DNA of 64,000 bases from Methylophilus sp. 5 (GTDB taxonomy: Bacteria > Pseudomonadota > Gammaproteobacteria > Burkholderiales > Methylophilaceae). The stretch spans positions 496,001 to 560,000 of the forward strand of contig NZ_KI911560.1 of NCBI RefSeq assembly GCF_000515275.1, in the 5' to 3' direction. Both the position numbers and the translations under genes were made by a program. This document shows positions 54,598 to 64,000 of this stretch, in pieces (position 1 is the first letter of the stretch; every line of letters starts with the position of its first letter). The notes below the pieces were generated by a model. The model was not told where the DNA came from. It saw only the letters and a program-made list of their open reading frames with translations, and did no database searches.

Positions 54598-55218
54598 TTA
54601 GCTGGGACGTTTGCGTAGTGCCGAAACGTCTTTACCGGTAGAGTTCACAGTACTATTGGCTGGAATCACCGCAGACGCCGGTTTTGATTTATTTCTGGAT
54701 TTATCAGTCTCAGAATCGGTGACGATGGCTTGTTGTGCCTGGCTTTTTGCTTCTGCTGCTCGCTGCCGGTCTACCATCTGCGCATAAGCATTTTCCAGCT
54801 CATCCAGGGTGATCACGCCATTGCCATCGAGGTCTACATAAGAAAAGTGTCGTGCCACCTGCGGCAAACACAAGGTCGCCTCTTCGCGATCCAGTGAATC
54901 ATCATTGTCGCGGTTACACTCATTAAAGCGCTGCGAAATACTGTCATGCATGATTTTGCGCTTTTGTAGCATGAGTTGGTGGTCGGGGTCAGTGTTGCGC
55001 GCATAATCAGACAGCGCCTTGCGCAAGCGTGCACGATCTTCAGGGCTGAAGTTATGCTCAAGGGTTTTAGAGAGGCCGGCGTCATCGTTATCGACCATGC
55101 GGCTATCCGTCAGCCGAATAGGTAACTTGAGGTCGGCAGACACAGGCAATGCCAGCAACATGGTCGTTGTCAGCAAAAAAACCTCTTTCAAATGTTTGTT
55201 CGCTCTACCCATCCACAT
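54598..55218 (-). CDS. Exported EF-hand calcium-binding protein
   Basis: 206 residues. A signal peptide ends LALPVSA. Two EF-hand loops are visible: NRDNDDSLDREE near residue 103 and DLDGNGVITLDE near 129. A long charged linker then a Ser/Lys-rich tail (SRNKSKPASAVIP...RKRPS) follows. It probably senses or buffers calcium in the envelope. The start ATG at 55218 lacks a clear ribosome site; an ATG two codons on is equal. Three 15-bp direct repeats lie upstream at 55252-55305. Confidence 0.78.
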   Translation of the reverse strand: MWMGRANKHLKEVFLLTTTMLLALPVSADLKLPIRLTDSRMVDNDDAGLSKTLEHNFSPEDRARLRKALSDYARNTDPDHQLMLQKRKIMHDSISQRFNECNRDNDDSLDREEATLCLPQVARHFSYVDLDGNGVITLDELENAYAQMVDRQRAAEAKSQAQQAIVTDSETDKSRNKSKPASAVIPANSTVNSTGKDVSALRKRPS

Positions 55219-55688
55219 CCAAATGTAATACCTTCATTCTTGTTTTACCAAGTCTTGTTTCACTCAGAAAGGTCTTGTTTGACTCAAAAAGTCTTGTTTT
55301 ACTCAAAGCTTTTTGAAAACAATCTTTTAAAGTAAAACCAAGCACGCTTAACATGACAGATATTGCCTGACTTTAAAATCAGGCTGACTAACATAACGCA
55401 ACTATGGTTGCAGCATCAACTGATTTAACAAAAAATAGCCATTCTTTCATCACGATGCACACCATTTTCAGGCGGTTATCTTGCCTCAGGATTGTAAATG
55501 CAATATTTCACTCCCATCGCTATTTGTAACCAAGTTGTAACCACGCCCACTTCATGCGGGATACGGCTTGGAGTATAATAATAAAGATAAGTTTTACGGC
55601 TAAGCCGTTTTAGCCCCTTATGTCGGGTCATCCTGATGGCGGCCAACCGCGTTAACGAAAACGCCCGCTTCTGTGTTAAAAGGTACGT
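55219..55688. other. 470-bp AT-rich region between EF-hand gene and ompR
   Basis: It holds the tandem GTCTTGTTT-ACTCA repeats (55252-55305) near the EF-hand gene. On the ompR side a TATAAT (55574-55579) could be a promoter -10; no matching -35 at standard distance is evident. No open frame with a ribosome site is seen. Confidence 0.5.
55252..55305. repeat. Three short direct repeats, 19-20 bp period
   Basis: GTCTTGTTTnACTCA occurs at 55252-55266, 55272-55286 and 55291-55305, with a partial fourth copy just before (near 55236). The period is near two helix turns, as in arrays of regulator sites. Confidence 0.75.
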
Positions 55689-56414
55689 ATGGCAGAACAG
55701 TTAAAAAAAATATTGATGGTTGATGATGATTTGCGTATGCGCGAACTTTTACAGCGCTACCTCACCGAGCAAGGATTCAATATCAAATCCGTTTCCGATG
55801 GCAAAGAGCTGGACAAGGCCATGTCTGCCGAAAGCTTTGACCTGCTGATTCTTGACTTGATGCTGCCCGGCGAAGATGGCCTCGCCATTTGCCGCCGGCT
55901 GCGTGGCGCCAACCATATGACACCCATCATTATGCTAACCGCGCGCGGTGATGAAGTAGACCGTATTGTTGGCCTGGAGATGGGCGCCGACGACTACCTG
56001 CCCAAACCGTTTAATCCACGAGAATTGCTCGCGAGAATCAACGCCGTATTGCGTCGCCATGAGATTACGCCCAAGCCAGTGGTTGAAGAAAAAAGTGCGG
56101 CGTTTCAGTTTGGTGATTTTGTGTTTGATACCAACACGCGCAGCCTGACCAAAAACGGTGTGGCGATCACCATTACCAGCGGCGAATTCACCTTATTAAA
56201 GGTGTTTACCGAGCACCCGCGCCAGCCCTTGTCACGTGATCGCCTGATGCAATTGGCGCGCGGCCGTGAGCTCGATGTATTTGACCGCAGCATTGATGTG
56301 CAAGTCTCACGTTTGCGCCGCATTATCGAGCCAGATCCCGCGCATCCACGCTACCTGCAAACCATGTGGGGCTTTGGCTATGTGTTTATTCCAGATGGCG
56401 AAGCGCCGCAATAA
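55689..56414 (+). CDS. ompR: OmpR-family response regulator
   Basis: 241 residues. Receiver domain: VDDDLRM (acidic pocket), phospho-Asp in LLILDLMLPGEDG near residue 57, switch Thr in MLTARGDEVD, Lys in LPKPFN. The winged-helix domain has FTLLKVFTEHPRQPLSRDRLMQLARGRE and ends VSRLRRIIEPDPAHPRYLQTMWGFGYVFIP, as in OmpR. It lies 24 bp before envZ and probably controls porins in response to osmolarity. Confidence 0.93.
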   Translation: MAEQLKKILMVDDDLRMRELLQRYLTEQGFNIKSVSDGKELDKAMSAESFDLLILDLMLPGEDGLAICRRLRGANHMTPIIMLTARGDEVDRIVGLEMGADDYLPKPFNPRELLARINAVLRRHEITPKPVVEEKSAAFQFGDFVFDTNTRSLTKNGVAITITSGEFTLLKVFTEHPRQPLSRDRLMQLARGRELDVFDRSIDVQVSRLRRIIEPDPAHPRYLQTMWGFGYVFIPDGEAPQ

Positions 56415-56438
56415 GCCGCTCGCTTAAGCCTCACTCAC

Positions 56439-57752
56439 GTGCGTTTACTGCCCCGCAGACTGCTGTCCCGCATCATGTTACTGATTGCCATTTTGCTGGC
56501 AGTCAGTATCTATGCGTCGCTCAAAATCTTTGATTATTTTGACCGCGAACCACGCGCAACCGCGGCGGCCCTGCAGGCGGTCACCATCGTTAACTACACC
56601 CGCGCCTCACTCATCGCCTCACATGAAAACCGCCGTCTGGCCTTGCTGTCAGAGCTATCTGGCCGCGAGGGCGTGCGTGTGTATGCAGCAGACTTTTTGG
56701 AAGACATTGAGCCGCTACCGCTAGACCCGTTTATTAACCTGGTGGCCCAAAAAATCAGGGAACGCATGGGCGAAGAGACCATCATCACGGTCAATCACTA
56801 CGATATTCCCGGGCTCTGGATTAGTTTTAATGTCGGCCAGGATGACTTCTGGGTGGTCATTCCCAAAATTCAGGTTGACCGCCCTTTCCCTTGGCACTGG
56901 CTGGGCTGGGCCGCGGTGGTCGGCCTGTTATCGCTAGTTGGCGCCTACCTGCTCGCAGCGCGCATTAACCGCCCGCTCACCATGTTGGTACATGCGGCAG
57001 AACGCTTACGCAACGGCGAACCGGCGCCAAAACTGCCAGAAGACAGCGTGGAAGAACTGCGCGAAGTGACGCACACCTTTAACGAAATGGCAGAGTCACT
57101 GGCGCGGCTGGATGCAGAACGCACTTTATTATTAGCCGGTGTTTCACATGATATCCGCACGCCACTGGCGCGATTACGGCTAGCCGTAGAAATGTTGCCA
57201 TCAGAAGCCGATTACATGAAGCACGGCATGATTGAAGATATTTCAGACATGGACAATATCATTCACCAGTTTTTGGATTTTGTACGCGGGGTAGAAGGCG
57301 AGCCCACCCGCATGATGGACATCAACGACCTGCTGCACGCGCTGGCAGAGCGCCAACGCCGCGCCGGGCGCGAGTTAAAAGTGTCACTGGGGCCTAAATA
57401 CTTTATTCCAATCCGCCCGCTTGCCATGCAGCGCTTGCTCGATAACCTGGTCGGCAATGCCTACAACTACGGCAAAGGTAAAGTAGAAGTGCGCAGTCAG
57501 GTGATGGCCGATAAAATTGTCATTAGCGTGCTCGATAACGGCCCCGGCATCCCCCCCGAGCATGCCGAACGTTTGCTGCGCCCGTTTGAGCGCATGGATA
57601 GCGCGCGCAACAAATATGAAGGTGGCAGCGGCTTAGGGCTGGCCATTTGCAACCGCATTGCCACTTTGCATGGCGGCCAGCTGGCCTTACTCAACCGCCC
57701 AGAAGGTGGGCTAGAAGCCAGGCTTTCTTTACCTATTCTGCCTAACGCCTGA
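56439..57752 (+). CDS. envZ: EnvZ-type sensor histidine kinase
   Basis: 437 residues with a GTG start; no ATG fits the N-terminus MRLLPRRLLSRIMLLIA. Two membrane segments (about 12-30 and 150-172) flank a periplasmic domain. HAMP (ARINRPLTMLVHAAERLRNG), HisKA GVSHDIRTPLARLRLAVEML near residue 232, and ATPase motifs DNLVGNAYNYGKG, DNGPGIPPEHAERLLRPFERMD, GSGLGLAICNRI. It pairs with OmpR upstream. Confidence 0.92.
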   Translation: MRLLPRRLLSRIMLLIAILLAVSIYASLKIFDYFDREPRATAAALQAVTIVNYTRASLIASHENRRLALLSELSGREGVRVYAADFLEDIEPLPLDPFINLVAQKIRERMGEETIITVNHYDIPGLWISFNVGQDDFWVVIPKIQVDRPFPWHWLGWAAVVGLLSLVGAYLLAARINRPLTMLVHAAERLRNGEPAPKLPEDSVEELREVTHTFNEMAESLARLDAERTLLLAGVSHDIRTPLARLRLAVEMLPSEADYMKHGMIEDISDMDNIIHQFLDFVRGVEGEPTRMMDINDLLHALAERQRRAGRELKVSLGPKYFIPIRPLAMQRLLDNLVGNAYNYGKGKVEVRSQVMADKIVISVLDNGPGIPPEHAERLLRPFERMDSARNKYEGGSGLGLAICNRIATLHGGQLALLNRPEGGLEARLSLPILPNA

Positions 57753-59144
57753 TTACGCGTCGCTGGGCGTAAACCAGTTTAAACGCGACCGCAGCTTCAC
57801 CACTTCGCCAATAATAGTCAGGCTGGGTGGCTTCAACCCGGCCGCAGCGACATCAGCCGCCAGATCTTTCAAGGTAGACTCCACCACCCGTTGCTTTTGC
57901 GTGGTGCCCTGTTGAATCACCGCCGCTGGCATATCAGGTGAAACGCCTTCTGCAATCAGTTTGGCGCAAATTTGCTCCAGCCCAACCAGACCCATATAAA
58001 TCACCACGGTCTGCCGGGGCCTTGCCATCGCCTGCCAATCCAGGTCTATGCTGCCCTCTTTTAAATGCCCGGTAATAAACAAACAAGCCTGCGCATAATC
58101 GCGATGGGTGAGTGGAATGCCCGCATAACTCGACACCCCGTTGGCGGCAGTAATGCCTGGCACCACCTGAAACGGCACGCCATGCTGCATCAGGGTTTCA
58201 ATTTCTTCGCCGCCACGGCCAAAAATAAACGGGTCACCGCCTTTGAGGCGCAATACGCGCTTGCCTTCCAATGCCAGCCGCGCCAGCAAAGAATTAATTT
58301 CCTCTTGCGGCAGCGTATGCTGGTCACGCGATTTACCCACATAAATCAGCTCGGCATCACGGCGCACCAGCTCCATCACCTCTTTGCTGACCAACTTGTC
58401 ATACACACACACATCGCACTGCTGCATCAGGCGCAAAGCCCTAAACGTTAACAAGTCTGGGTCACCGGGGCCACCGCCCACCAGATACACTTCGCCGCGC
58501 GCAGGGGCGTCTTCGCTTTGGCTTAACAGCTCGCCCAACAACTCGCGCGCCGCTTGCTCCTGGCCAGACAAAACACGTTCGACCAACGGCCCATTGAGCA
58601 CGTCCTCCCAAAAGCGGCGGCGTGCAGGCATATTGGTAAACTTGGTTTTGACCTGCTCGCGAAATTCACCTGCAATCGTTGCGATTCGGCCATAGGCCGC
58701 AGGCAACATGGTTTCAATTTTGCTGCGGATATGCCGCGCCAACACCGGCGCATTGCCTTCACTAGACACCGCAATCACCACCGGGCTGCGATCAATAATT
58801 GAGCCCATGGTAAACGTGCATAAAGCAGGCGCATCCACCACATTCACCGGGATATTGAGGCGTTTGGCAGCAATAGAGACTGCTTCATTGACGGCTTCAT
58901 CATCGGTCGCTGCAATCACCAGGCAGGCGCTGGTCAATTGCTCAGGCTGAAACGCAGCCTGCACATAGTCAATCTCGCCCTGCTCAAATAACACGCGTAA
59001 TTCATCACACAAATCTGGCGAGATCACCGTCACACGGCCTTGCGCCTTGCGCAGCATCAATACTTTGCGCGTCGCGACATCACCTCCGCCAATGACGACA
59101 CACAGTCGTTGCGCAATATTAAAAAAAATCGGTAAGGCTTGCAT
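57753..59144 (-). CDS. cysG: Siroheme synthase CysG (trifunctional)
   Basis: 463 residues. N-terminal NAD-dependent dehydrogenase/ferrochelatase: CVVIGGGDVATRKVLMLRKAQGRVTVISP. The C-terminal SAM methyltransferase begins VYLVGGGPGDPDLLTFRALRLMQQ near residue 217, with VLRLKGGDPFIFGRGGEE and VPGITAANGVSSYAGIPLTHRDYA. It makes siroheme from uroporphyrinogen III, for sulfite or nitrite reductase. ATG at 59144; a TTG five codons upstream is possible. Convergent with envZ, with stops abutting. Confidence 0.95.
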   Translation of the reverse strand: MQALPIFFNIAQRLCVVIGGGDVATRKVLMLRKAQGRVTVISPDLCDELRVLFEQGEIDYVQAAFQPEQLTSACLVIAATDDEAVNEAVSIAAKRLNIPVNVVDAPALCTFTMGSIIDRSPVVIAVSSEGNAPVLARHIRSKIETMLPAAYGRIATIAGEFREQVKTKFTNMPARRRFWEDVLNGPLVERVLSGQEQAARELLGELLSQSEDAPARGEVYLVGGGPGDPDLLTFRALRLMQQCDVCVYDKLVSKEVMELVRRDAELIYVGKSRDQHTLPQEEINSLLARLALEGKRVLRLKGGDPFIFGRGGEEIETLMQHGVPFQVVPGITAANGVSSYAGIPLTHRDYAQACLFITGHLKEGSIDLDWQAMARPRQTVVIYMGLVGLEQICAKLIAEGVSPDMPAAVIQQGTTQKQRVVESTLKDLAADVAAAGLKPPSLTIIGEVVKLRSRLNWFTPSDA

Positions 59145-59254
59145 GCAACCAACGCTCAAATGAAAGAAAGCTATTTTACCGCAGTCACCAAGCGCGCTGG
59201 GGTTTCACCTGCAAATACGCTAAAATACTGTTTTTGTGAGAAATTTAGCGTGCA

Positions 59255-60592
59255 ATGAAGCAGGACAGCGGTAAAAAAATATTCATCAAGTCGTTTGGTT
59301 GCCAGATGAACGAATACGATGCGTCACGCATGGTGGACTTGATGCGTGAGCACGACGGCATGACCCAGACCAACAATATGGAAGAAGCCGATGTCATCCT
59401 GCTCAACACTTGTTCGGTGCGCGAAAAAGCCGAAGAAAAAGTGTTTAGCCATTTGGGCCGCATGATTCCGCTCAAAGAGAAAAACCCAAACCTAGTGATT
59501 GGGGTCGGCGGTTGTGTCGCCAGCCAGGAAGGTGAGGCCATTATCAAGCGCGCACCTTATGTTGATGTGGTGTTCGGCCCGCAAACCCTGCATCGTTTGC
59601 CAGAGCTGATTAAGGCCAAGCAAACCGAAAACAAGCCGCAGGTTGATATTACCTTCCCCGAAATTGAAAAGTTTGACCACTTGCCTCCGCCACGCATCGA
59701 AGGTGCGACTGCTTTTTTGAGCATTATGGAAGGCTGTAGCAAATATTGCAGCTTTTGCGTGGTGCCTTATACACGTGGTGAAGAATTTTCGCGCCCATTT
59801 GAAGATGTGTTGACTGAAGCCATTCAACTGGCCGAGCAAGGCGTGAAAGAAATCACACTGCTTGGGCAAAACGTCAACGCTTACCGCGTGCAATATCAGG
59901 GCATAGAGGCTGACTTAGCCATGCTGATTGAAACCGTGGCCGAGATTCCGCAAATCGAGCGCATTCGTTACACCACCAGCCACCCCAACGAAATGAACGA
60001 GCGGCTGATTGCCTGCCATGCCAATGTGCCCAAACTAGCCAACCAATTGCACCTGCCGGTGCAAGCTGGCAGTGACCGCATTTTAATGGCAATGAAACGT
60101 AACTACACCGCGTTGCAATACAAAGGCCTGATCCGCAAACTCAAAGCAGCCAACCCGCAATTGACGATTACCAGCGACATCATTGTCGGCTTCCCGGGCG
60201 AAACAGAAAAAGACTTTCAGGCCACACTCAAACTCATGCGCGACGTCGGCTTTGATTACAGCTTTAGCTTTTTATATAGCCCGCGCCCGGGTACACCCGC
60301 CAGTTATTTGCCGGACGAAACGCCACAAGTGGATAAAGCGGCTTGGCTCAAACAACTGCAAACTGAAAACGAAACCAACGGTGACGCCATCAGCCGTGCC
60401 ATGTTAGGCACCGTGCAACGTGTGCTGATTGACGGCCCATCATGGAAAGACCCTACCCTGCTGGCAGGTAAAACTGATAATGGCCGCGTGGTGGATATTG
60501 CTGCTGATACCAGCTACATCCACCAAATGGTGCAGGTTAAAATCACCGATGTTTACAACCCACATCGTCTCGTTGGCGAAATAGTGAATTAA
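59255..60592 (+). CDS. miaB: tRNA-2-methylthio-N6-dimethylallyladenosine synthase
   Basis: 445 residues. The N-terminal MTTase domain has [31 protein letters not shown] and [10 protein letters not shown] (auxiliary cluster cysteines). The radical-SAM motif is [19 protein letters not shown] near residue 157. A TRAM domain closes the chain. It methylthiolates A37 of tRNAs that read UNN codons. phoH follows after 2 bp. Confidence 0.97.
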   Translation: MKQDSGKKIFIKSFGCQMNEYDASRMVDLMREHDGMTQTNNMEEADVILLNTCSVREKAEEKVFSHLGRMIPLKEKNPNLVIGVGGCVASQEGEAIIKRAPYVDVVFGPQTLHRLPELIKAKQTENKPQVDITFPEIEKFDHLPPPRIEGATAFLSIMEGCSKYCSFCVVPYTRGEEFSRPFEDVLTEAIQLAEQGVKEITLLGQNVNAYRVQYQGIEADLAMLIETVAEIPQIERIRYTTSHPNEMNERLIACHANVPKLANQLHLPVQAGSDRILMAMKRNYTALQYKGLIRKLKAANPQLTITSDIIVGFPGETEKDFQATLKLMRDVGFDYSFSFLYSPRPGTPASYLPDETPQVDKAAWLKQLQTENETNGDAISRAMLGTVQRVLIDGPSWKDPTLLAGKTDNGRVVDIAADTSYIHQMVQVKITDVYNPHRLVGEIVN

Positions 60593-60594
60593 CC

Positions 60595-61548
60595 ATGGAA
60601 ATTACCCTCTCCCCCGAAGACAACCTGCTGCTGGCAAACCTGTGCGGCCCGCTCGATGAAAATATCCGCCAGTTAGCGAACGGCCTGGACATTGACATCA
60701 ACCGCCGCGGCAGCACGTTTTACCTAAGCGGCACGCAAACCAATATGCGCCTGGGCGTACAAATGCTGGAAAACTTTTACGCCCGCGCCAAAAAGCCAAT
60801 TGAGCTGGAAGATATTCAGCTAGGCCTGGTAGAAATCGACAAGCTGAAACCAGAAGAAGTCGCCTCCAGCGCCATGCCCACACTCATGACGCGCCGCGGT
60901 GACTTGCATGGCCGCACCCCGCGCCAGGTCAGTTACCTGCAACAGATTCAAGACCACGACATTACGTTTGGCATTGGCCCCGCAGGTACAGGTAAAACCT
61001 ACCTGGCAGTCGCCAGCGCGGTTGACGCCATGACGCGCGACCGTGTGAAACGCATTGTATTAGTACGCCCGGCGGTAGAAGCCGGTGAGCGCCTGGGCTT
61101 TTTACCCGGCGACTTAAACCAAAAAGTCGACCCCTACCTGCGCCCGCTATACGACGCGCTATATGACCTGGCAGGCTATGACACGGTAAACAAAATGTTT
61201 GAACGCGGTGCGATTGAAGTTGCGCCATTGGCTTATATGCGTGGCCGCACCTTGAACCAAAGTTTTATTATTCTGGATGAAGCGCAGAACACCACGCCAG
61301 AGCAGATGAAGATGTTCTTGACCCGCATCGGTTTCGGCACCAAAGCTGTGATTACAGGGGATGTGACGCAGATTGACCTGCAGCGTCATCAGAAAAGCGG
61401 CTTGGTAGAAGCGCAAAAAATTCTCAAAGACGTGAAAGGCATCGCCTTTACCCAGTTTATGTCGCAGGACGTGGTTAGGCATCCGTTAGTGCAGAAGATT
61501 ATTAATGCGTATGAGAAGTTTGAGCAAACGGCTCAGAAGAGTGACTGA
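60595..61548 (+). CDS. ybeZ: PhoH family ATPase (YbeZ)
   Basis: 317 residues. Walker A FGIGPAGTGKTYLAVASA near residue 123 and Walker B SFIILDEAQNTTPEQMKMFLTRIG near 222. The N-terminal part is KH-like. The family has RNA-linked ATPase activity and works with YbeY in ribosome maturation. miaB is 2 bp upstream. ybeY, its usual next gene, is missing here and lies at 45933; a palindromic repeat follows instead. Confidence 0.94.
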   Translation: MEITLSPEDNLLLANLCGPLDENIRQLANGLDIDINRRGSTFYLSGTQTNMRLGVQMLENFYARAKKPIELEDIQLGLVEIDKLKPEEVASSAMPTLMTRRGDLHGRTPRQVSYLQQIQDHDITFGIGPAGTGKTYLAVASAVDAMTRDRVKRIVLVRPAVEAGERLGFLPGDLNQKVDPYLRPLYDALYDLAGYDTVNKMFERGAIEVAPLAYMRGRTLNQSFIILDEAQNTTPEQMKMFLTRIGFGTKAVITGDVTQIDLQRHQKSGLVEAQKILKDVKGIAFTQFMSQDVVRHPLVQKIINAYEKFEQTAQKSD

Positions 61549-61654
61549 TCATTTTTAATGTTGGTGTGCTCTAGCCAACTCAATGCAATTTTGGCGATGT
61601 TGAAAAAAATAATTCTTCTGACTTTCAAGTGTTGTGCTTTTAAGCATTAGCTTA

Positions 61655-62261
61655 TTTCGCCTCTAGGCGAGTCACTTTCTGATGCTTGCCCCTCAGAAAG
61701 TAACCAAAGAGGAGGGCACCCAGCCATCACGGCCTGCGGCTCCCTTGCGTTGCTCAACAAAATAAGCGGTCACGAAACTCGTCCTAGCAGCTTGCACACT
61801 ACGCAAGCTGCCGCGGATCTCAGACAGTCGCTCCCTTCTCCCTTATTTTGTCTCCGCTACTCAGCGTGATGGGATGGGATTATTCTCTCCTAAGTAACCT
61901 CGTCGCAGTTTGGACGGTTCAAAAACCAAATTCATTTCTTAAAATCACTAACCGTTGCACTCAGTAGGTGTTCGGGGTCCCCATCTGCCGCGCCGAGTAG
62001 CGCAGGCAAAATAAGGAGGAAGGGAGCGACTGTCCGAATCCCGCAGTAGCTCACGTTCTGTGTGAGCTACCAGGTTGAGTTTCGTGACCGCTTATTTTGA
62101 CGAGCAACGCAGGAATCAAGCGGAAGCTGGGGTGTCTTGTTCTTTGCCTTCTTTCTTATGGACAAGCATAAGAAAGAATGGTCGCCGAAAGGGCGAAATA
62201 GATCTTTCCACAAACCAAGACTGCTACAAGCAAAGAAAAGTAACTCGCTGAAAAAGCGAAA
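61655..62261. repeat. Long imperfect palindromic element, copy 3
   Basis: 607 bp with inverted ends like the other copies. Arms 61821-61850 and 62007-62036 are complementary at about 27 of 30 bases. The right end has an extra terminal module (about 62136-62195) also present in copy 4. Beyond it follow a GGTGGGCAT/ATGCCCACC hairpin (62291-62310) and another end-like module (62330-62368). Together these fill the gap 61549-62424 between phoH and the GST gene; no gene is seen. Confidence 0.87.
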
Positions 62262-62424
62262 AGAAACCTTCCAACCAACCACAAAGCCAGGGTGGGCATC
62301 CATGCCCACCCTGCGACTAAGGCTGATAGATAAGCATAAGAAAGAAGGTCGCCGTAGAGGCAAAAAGAAACATCACAGAGAAGAACAACCTTTTATCACA
62401 ATCACACCACGCCTAGAGCTCAGC

Positions 62425-63045
62425 TTACAAAACAAGCTCAGTATAAGTAGGAAACTTCTGCATAATCTCTGCACACAAAGAGCTTTCCAACCACCCCTCT
62501 AACCAAGTCCGCAATCGTGGATAAGCACTCCCCGCAAACCACTCTCCATCCACCGCCGCAAACTGACGGATAAACGGAAAAATCGCCACATCGGCCACAC
62601 TGGCAGAATCCCCCAACAAAAAACGATGTTGCTGCAAGGCAGTTTCCAGCATCTGCAAAAACTGCTCACCTTGCTGGCGGTAAACCAATTGTGATTGTTC
62701 AGGGTAACGCTCTGGATATTTATAACGGTCCAGTGCTTTTTTAAACTCACCATCGTTAATAGCAATCAGGCGATTCACCGCGTCATGGTCAGCATCGAGC
62801 CAGCCTTGAGGATCACTCTGAGCCAGTGCCCATTGCATAATATCCAGACTCTGCTCCAATATAGAGCCCTCCTCCAGCTGCAAGACTGGCACCGTGCCTT
62901 TGGGGGAAATCTGCAATAAATGTGCAGGTTTGTCGCGCAATGAAACTTCACGCACCTCAAGCTGGATTTTTGCCGACCACAACGCCATCCGCGCACGCAT
63001 GGCATACGGACAACGGCGGTAGGAGTAAAGAATAGGCAACACCAT
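62425..63045 (-). CDS. Glutathione S-transferase family protein
   Basis: 206 residues. The thioredoxin-fold start VLPILYSYRRCPYAMRARMAL carries a CPYA motif (active Cys), and SPKGTVPVLQLEEGSILEQSLDIMQWA has the cis-Pro and glutathione-binding E-S pair. A helical C-terminal domain follows with VADVAIFPFIRQFA. It resembles the Cys-type (omega/beta-like) members that act as thiol transferases. ATG at 63045 overlaps the pyrD stop (TAATG), so translation is coupled. Confidence 0.87.
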   Translation of the reverse strand: MVLPILYSYRRCPYAMRARMALWSAKIQLEVREVSLRDKPAHLLQISPKGTVPVLQLEEGSILEQSLDIMQWALAQSDPQGWLDADHDAVNRLIAINDGEFKKALDRYKYPERYPEQSQLVYRQQGEQFLQMLETALQQHRFLLGDSASVADVAIFPFIRQFAAVDGEWFAGSAYPRLRTWLEGWLESSLCAEIMQKFPTYTELVL

Positions 63046-64000
63046 TAGCGCAGGGCTTTGCGACAATCCTTGATTAACTGCGGCCCTTTGTAAATCAGGC
63101 CGCTATAAAGCTGCACCAGGCTGGCACCCGCGGCTATTTTTTCTTTGGCATCGTCACCGTTCAAAATACCGCCCACGCCAATAATCGGCAAACTGCCTTG
63201 CAGTGACGCCGCCAGGGTTTGAATCACACGCGTAGCACCTGCTTTAACTGGTGCGCCAGACAAGCCGCCGGCTTCTTCTGCGTGTGGCAACCCGGCTACA
63301 GCGTCGCGCGCCAGCGTAGTGTTGGTGGCAATGACGCCATCCATACGATGTTGCATAAGCAGGCCTGCAATTTCCTCGACTTGCTCGGTGGTCAGGTCAG
63401 GTGCAATTTTCAAGACCACGGGCACATATTTACCATGTACTTGTGACAGGATTTTTTGCTCAGATTTAAGGGTTGCCAGCAATTGGCCTAGTGCGTCTTT
63501 TTCTTGCAAAGCGCGCAGGTTTTTGGTGTTGGGTGAGGAGATATTCACCGTGATATAGCTGGCATGGCTATACACTTTGCGCATGCAGGTCAGGTAGTCT
63601 TCTGCGGCTCTATCGTTGGGTGTATCAAAATTTTTGCCGATATTAATGCCCAAAATGCCTTTAAATCTGGTGGCTTTCACATTCTGCACCAGTTGATCGA
63701 CGCCCAGATTATTAAAGCCAAAGCGGTTAATAATCGCCTCCGCCGCTGGCAAACGGAACAACCGTGGCTTGGGGTTGCCCGGCTGTGGGCGCGGGGTGAC
63801 GGTGCCCACTTCAATAAAGCCAAAACCAAGCGCGGCCATGCCATCAATCACGGCTGCATTCTTATCCAGGCCTGCCGCCAAACCAACCGGATTAGGAAAA
63901 GTCAGCCCCATCACCTGAGTGGGTTGCTCGGGTAATCGCGTGGTGGCCAATTTTAGCAGGCCGAGTTTTTCGGCGCGCTTGAGCGATTGCAAGGTGAGGT
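63045..64000 (-). CDS. pyrD: Dihydroorotate dehydrogenase (quinone), 5' end outside window
   Basis: The visible 318 codons begin [15 protein letters not shown]; the true N-terminus (membrane-binding helix) lies beyond 64000. Class 2 motifs: [48 protein letters not shown] near the start, [23 protein letters not shown] (catalytic-region Ser) and [23 protein letters not shown]. It oxidises dihydroorotate to orotate with FMN and ubiquinone at the inner membrane. Followed by the coupled GST gene. Confidence 0.95.
   Translation of the reverse strand, partial: LTLQSLKRAEKLGLLKLATTRLPEQPTQVMGLTFPNPVGLAAGLDKNAAVIDGMAALGFGFIEVGTVTPRPQPGNPKPRLFRLPAAEAIINRFGFNNLGVDQLVQNVKATRFKGILGINIGKNFDTPNDRAAEDYLTCMRKVYSHASYITVNISSPNTKNLRALQEKDALGQLLATLKSEQKILSQVHGKYVPVVLKIAPDLTTEQVEEIAGLLMQHRMDGVIATNTTLARDAVAGLPHAEEAGGLSGAPVKAGATRVIQTLAASLQGSLPIIGVGGILNGDDAKEKIAAGASLVQLYSGLIYKGPQLIKDCRKALR

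Noticed and set aside
62067..62502. Open frames of about 100-120 codons across the right end of copy 3
   Set aside because: They consist of repeat-end modules on both strands and run into the GST gene; non-coding repeat is the simpler reading.
1..64000. CRISPR arrays, tRNA, rRNA, riboswitches and prophage genes
   Set aside because: No regularly spaced direct repeats, no cloverleaf or rRNA sequence, no known riboswitch core and no phage structural genes were recognised on reading both strands.

Overview
The window looks like chromosomal DNA from a methylotrophic betaproteobacterium of the Methylophilaceae (Methylophilus/Methylotenera type). The main evidence is the classical betaproteobacterial block rpoE-rseA-rseB-degP-lepA-lepB-DUF4845-rnc-era-recO-pdxJ-acpS, with nadB divergent from rpoE. 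A neighbouring fbp-fba-tpiA sugar-phosphate cluster and a second tpi gene fit a lifestyle built on sugar-phosphate cycles. The genus is inference; no 16S or marker gene was searched. I see no rRNA, tRNA or CRISPR array.

Layout. 1-4276: lipopolysaccharide or surface-glycan genes (GT9, O-antigen ligase, GT4, ELM1 family). 4406-9165: a DUF4197 protein, glycogen phosphorylase and a FadL-type outer-membrane protein. 9187-10335: an AT-rich stretch with an unrecognised membrane protein. 10381-12370: htpG behind a near-perfect sigma-32 promoter. 12567-15833: an unknown gene, a long palindromic repeat, an IS110 element whose bridge RNA can be read by eye, and an unknown outer-membrane-like gene. 16018-22029: a polyphosphate region (ppx, sixA, ppk1) enclosing an orphan ParA ATPase and a histone-H1-like protein. 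22045-26678: FeS photolyase, a DUF2256 mini-gene, tpiA, fba and fbp. 26918-39126: tcdA to rpoE on the minus strand, interrupted between pdxJ and recO by a second palindromic repeat. 39335-41970: nadB, a secreted nuclease, slyD. 42000-44544: modCBA with modE and a clear ModE operator. 44553-47214: scpB, scpA, ybeY and the second tpi. 47363-52173: small lipoprotein, roxA, lipoprotein, phoR with a perfect PHO box, and a TIGR03790 protein. 52281-55218: an SDR, a half-copy of the repeat, a GNAT/DUF482 protein and an EF-hand protein. 55689-61548: ompR-envZ, cysG, miaB-phoH. 61655-64000: third full palindromic repeat, a glutathione transferase and the 3' part of pyrD.

Three observations stand out. 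(1) The IS110 element carries a bridge RNA in which all four guide segments can be matched to the target and donor sequences at the element's own ends, and circularisation would build a promoter for it. (2) A family of about 540-625 bp imperfect palindromes occurs three times in full and once as a half copy; the arms differ between copies but stay complementary. (3) A ParA ATPase and a Lys/Ala-rich H1-like protein lie between ppx and ppk1, which suggests, as a hypothesis, a polyphosphate-granule or nucleoid positioning module.

Most starts were chosen by eye from Shine-Dalgarno spacing and family N-termini. Where the first possible codon was GTG or TTG with a good ATG just inside, the ATG was preferred and the alternative noted.
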